DNA from: Epichloe hybrida
Taxonomy: Eukaryota > Ascomycota > Sordariomycetes > Hypocreales > Clavicipitaceae
Reading direction: 5' to 3'
NCBI GenBank assembly: GCA_019022495.1
Contig: JAFEKR010000128.1
Span: forward strand, 1-31,261
Length of the DNA stretch: 31,261 nucleotides
The position numbers and the translations under genes were made by a program. Each line of letters starts with the position of its first letter. Position 1 is the stretch's first letter. The notes under the pieces are model-generated. The model ran no database searches. It was not told the origin of the DNA and worked only from the letters and a program-made list of their open reading frames with translations. This document shows positions 28,700-31,261 of this stretch, piece by piece.

Positions 28700-29687
28700 A
28701 TGGCAGCCGAGCTCATCATGCCCACGCCGCCGGCCGACCAGCAGCAATCGCGACACTTCTTGCCCAACATGCATACGCACACACATGCATACGCACACGC
28801 ACATGCGCATGCACAAACCCGCCCTCACCACACTCGATCTCAGTCCTACCAGGTTCCCCCGGGACTTCAAATATCGCCTCTTGACACGTCGGGTATGCCG
28901 CACAACCACGTCTACTCTACACCTCCGTCTCCCAAGGCCCAGCACAAGCAGTATGGCGGCCGTCCCATGTACATGCCCGCCGTACTTCGGCGATGCGATG
29001 AGTTTCCAGCACGCAAGGTCACCAGGTGCAGAACCGCGGGCTCTACCTCCTCCACCGACTCAGACTCCACCTTGACACGAGCCAACCATGCTCTAATGAG
29101 CATACCCGGCCTGTCCGTGCTTGGTCAGCGTCTTGCGCGCCGTTCCATTGGCGAATGTAACAGAACTCTGGACGGCGAATGGAAGCTGGATGCCTTCCCA
29201 CAAGTGAATGGCGTGCCCACGCGCAAGCACTGGAAGGTGAGCTCGAATATATGGACCATGCCAACTACCAAACCTGTCAATTGTTACGCCAAATCGTTAC
29301 TAACCTTAACCTCTTTCTTAGCCCGATTCAGAGTCTTCCGTCTGCGATGACCCGACTTGCAAACGCACATTCAACTACTTCACCCGACGACATCACTGCC
29401 GCAAATGTGGCAACATCTTCTGTGACTGGCACTCCAGAACAGCCCTTCCCCTCGACCACAACGCCAACTTCAACCCGCGCGCAGGCCCATCACGCACCTG
29501 CAATCACTGCTTCGACCAAGTCAAAGCCCTTCACAGCAGAAACAACAGCCAGAGCTCCAGCTCAACATCCTCTGATGCTACGCCCCCGACCCCCATGAAC
29601 GCCCCGCCAGCCCCTGGGGTGACGCCCCCTCATAAGCCTGAAGTCGCCGCAAGTGTTCCGCGCGACTGGAACTGGAGCACATTCTAA
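28700..29687 (+). CDS. FYVE zinc-finger protein
   Basis: FYVE fingers bind phosphatidylinositol 3-phosphate on endosomes or vacuoles. ATG 28,700 opens exon 1 (to 29,236); the intron 29,237-29,321 (GTGAGC...CTTAG, phase 0) leads to exon 2 and TAA at 29,685-29,687, giving 300 residues. The first 90 residues are low-complexity, with an alternating His-Thr/His-Ala tract. The FYVE domain has every hallmark: W-K-P-D (the WxxD motif, split by the intron), CDDPTC, RRHHCRKCG, NIFCDWH and CNHC. One zinc ligand position carries His (FCDWH) where most members have Cys. The tail is Ser/Pro-rich and ends in DWNWSTF. The N-terminal ETWKLD-like segment (GEWKLDAFPQ) is not assigned. The intron cuts the domain at its very start, so an unspliced product would lack FYVE. 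Confidence 0.88.
29237..29321 (+). other. Intron in FYVE gene
   Basis: GTGAGC...TTTCTTAG, 85 nt, phase 0. It separates W-K from P-D of the WxxD motif. Confidence 0.9.
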
Positions 29688-31261
29688 ATACCTCAAGGGG
29701 CCAGGCGTCTGATTGGTGCTCATGTTTGCAATCTGTCCTCTTGTAAAGATGGTGTCCTCCCACGAAAGAAGATGCACAGCTACGACCTGTTTGAGAATCT
29801 CAAGCCATTGCAGGCGCATATTCCTGTCCAGAACACATCCACTTGAAAGCTCCCTCCTTAGTAAAACGCACGACTTTCGGCTTACCACAATTTTTCTTTT
29901 CTTCTTCTTTTTTTTTGGGGGGGAGGGGGGGTTGGTCATTTCAATCTTCACGTTATTCTTGTCTTCAAGCGAGGCGTCATGGGAGGTGCAGGTAGGCGTT
30001 GGTTTCTAGGCAATCCACAGGTGCGTCGTCACCAGATAGTGGATCGCCTCTGTCTCTTTTTCTCCTTTTTTTTTCATCAGAGGATCTTGACATATTGTTC
30101 ACTCAGAACTTGGATCTCTAGTCATGTTTCCACGTCAGGTCGCATACATCTGATATGCGATTGGTGATATCCGCCGTCTTTTTTCATGTTTTTTATGGTA
30201 ATACCCCGGAATCGAGTGACTCCCGAGAGTAGGCAAACTAGAGTAAAGTCAATAATTCAATCTTTCCGAAGCACATTTTATCGCCGTCCATGAGAAGCGA
30301 TGAACTACTCCGTAGTCTTGCCGCAATTTGCTTCAACGTAGACTCGGAACAGCGCACAGGCATTCTGCATGTAATGTCGACTAGAATCCGGGGTCAGTCG
30401 ATGGAAATCATGTCTCGCAGTATACAATGGCTCGCTTTTCGTATTAATCACGCTCTTATTGTCTCGCGTTGTGTGCCGACCGGACTGGGCACGACGGGGA
30501 CAATATGCCCTGGTTCGTGCAAGTTGCAACTTCAATTGCGCGTGCGCGACATGGTCTCGTGACACGTACCCGTACATTTTACGCTTGACCCTGAATTTGA
30601 CAAATCCAAAAATGCATGTTTTTAAATACAGGACAGAACACAACTGTCTTGTACAATGTAAGATTACGACTTTCTGGGCGCGAAGAATTTCTTGTGAATT
30701 CAAAACAGGTCCAAGACCATTGCTGCTGCCGGACTCCCGCATGTACCTTTTGCTTCTTGAGATGCAAGTAATAATAATGAAAACTCCCAACGTTATGCTT
30801 CTTTCTCTAATCACTCCATGACCGCCTCCCTCTTCTACCCTGGTCCCAGGAGCTAAAAAGAAGAGTGAATACAATTCGTAGCTGATCATGAAACCCTCTT
30901 CTTCTCCATGCTCCTTTTGCAAGCATAGTCAACCGCCAACTCCCCTCTAGATATGGACTACAAGCGCTGACAGCCACAAAGAGTAGTAAATTGGTACAAT
31001 GCTGCAAAGTGCGAAGATGAGTGTTCGATGAGTTCCTCTTGTGATAATGGGTGAGCGCAACCATGGCCCTTCATCGCGATTTGAAACAAATGAGGTATTT
31101 CGACACGGCTTACTCAAAAGGATATGAGCTGGTCAAGTCTCCTCGTGTATGGCTATGGTATCCCCAAGATTTGACTTGGGCTTTTGAAACATCTCTGCCG
31201 AGAAGACATGGCAGGTCGAGAAAAGGAGAGGGGGGGGCGTGATAGACACGTGATGGGGAAA
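29688..31261. other. Intergenic, no supported gene
   Basis: 1.57 kb downstream of the FYVE gene. It contains T/G runs (29,886-29,932), further T runs (30,057-30,075) and one TACTCCGTA (30,306-30,314). The longest open frame (30,922-30,305, minus, about 205 codons) overlaps another on the plus strand, has no domain or biased composition, and is not called. Confidence 0.5.

Noticed and set aside
30305..30922. 205-codon open frame on the minus strand
   Set aside because: No domain, signal or biased composition, overlaps a 120-codon frame on the other strand, and lies in a region rich in simple sequence. Its length alone is not enough.

Overview
This is a eukaryotic window, most likely from a filamentous ascomycete. 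Introns are short (44-151 nt) and GT-AG, intergenic spaces are moderate, and several gene types are typical of fungi: a killer-toxin-like LysM/GH18 chitinase, a LysM effector-like gene, a small DUF7735-like GPI-type secreted protein and a fused MoaA-MoaC (cnxABC). The family mix suggests Hypocreales (insect, nematode or fungus associated), but this is inference and no species is claimed.

Left part (1-9,840) is an accessory, chitin-directed region. It holds an orphan first exon of a MARVEL-type membrane protein (171-344), a LysM gene on the minus strand (1,139-2,316) that lacks a recognisable 5' exon and has a damaged third LysM, a 13-bp tandem repeat array (2,451-2,650), a scrap of duplicated LysM linker (3,001-3,036), a small secreted GPI-type protein (3,036-3,707, minus) and a repeat-bearing 1.1-kb spacer. 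The main gene is a large chitinase (4,859-9,836, plus) with the layout of the alpha subunit of yeast killer toxins: signal peptide, cysteine-rich N-terminal region, two LysM, hevein-type chitin-binding domain, GH18 and Cys-rich repeats. It continues through a Gly/Lys linker into a C-terminal domain with the two signature motifs of NucA/NucB-type DNases. Its frame is broken once near 5,782-5,806.

Middle and right part (10,969-29,687) is conserved housekeeping sequence: an LAA1/HEATR5-like HEAT-repeat giant (plus, one-base frame break near 12,606), a two-RRM protein (minus, four exons), a WDR8/WRAP73-like WD40 protein (minus), the molybdenum cofactor gene cnxABC (plus, divergent from WDR8) and a FYVE-finger protein (plus). 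A 521-bp MITE with 38-bp terminal inverted repeats and TA target duplications lies between the chitinase and the HEAT gene, about 180 bp before the HEAT start codon, and marks the boundary between the two parts.

In the left part the LysM protein would bind chitin fragments, and the killer-like chitinase would bind and cut chitin and could deliver a nuclease into a chitin-walled target; two of the genes carry frame damage. On the right, cnxABC makes cyclic pyranopterin monophosphate from GTP. Its intron donor lies inside the codons for a terminal Gly-Gly, the same arrangement as animal MOCS1. No rRNA, tRNA or CRISPR was found. The last 1.57 kb holds no gene I can support.
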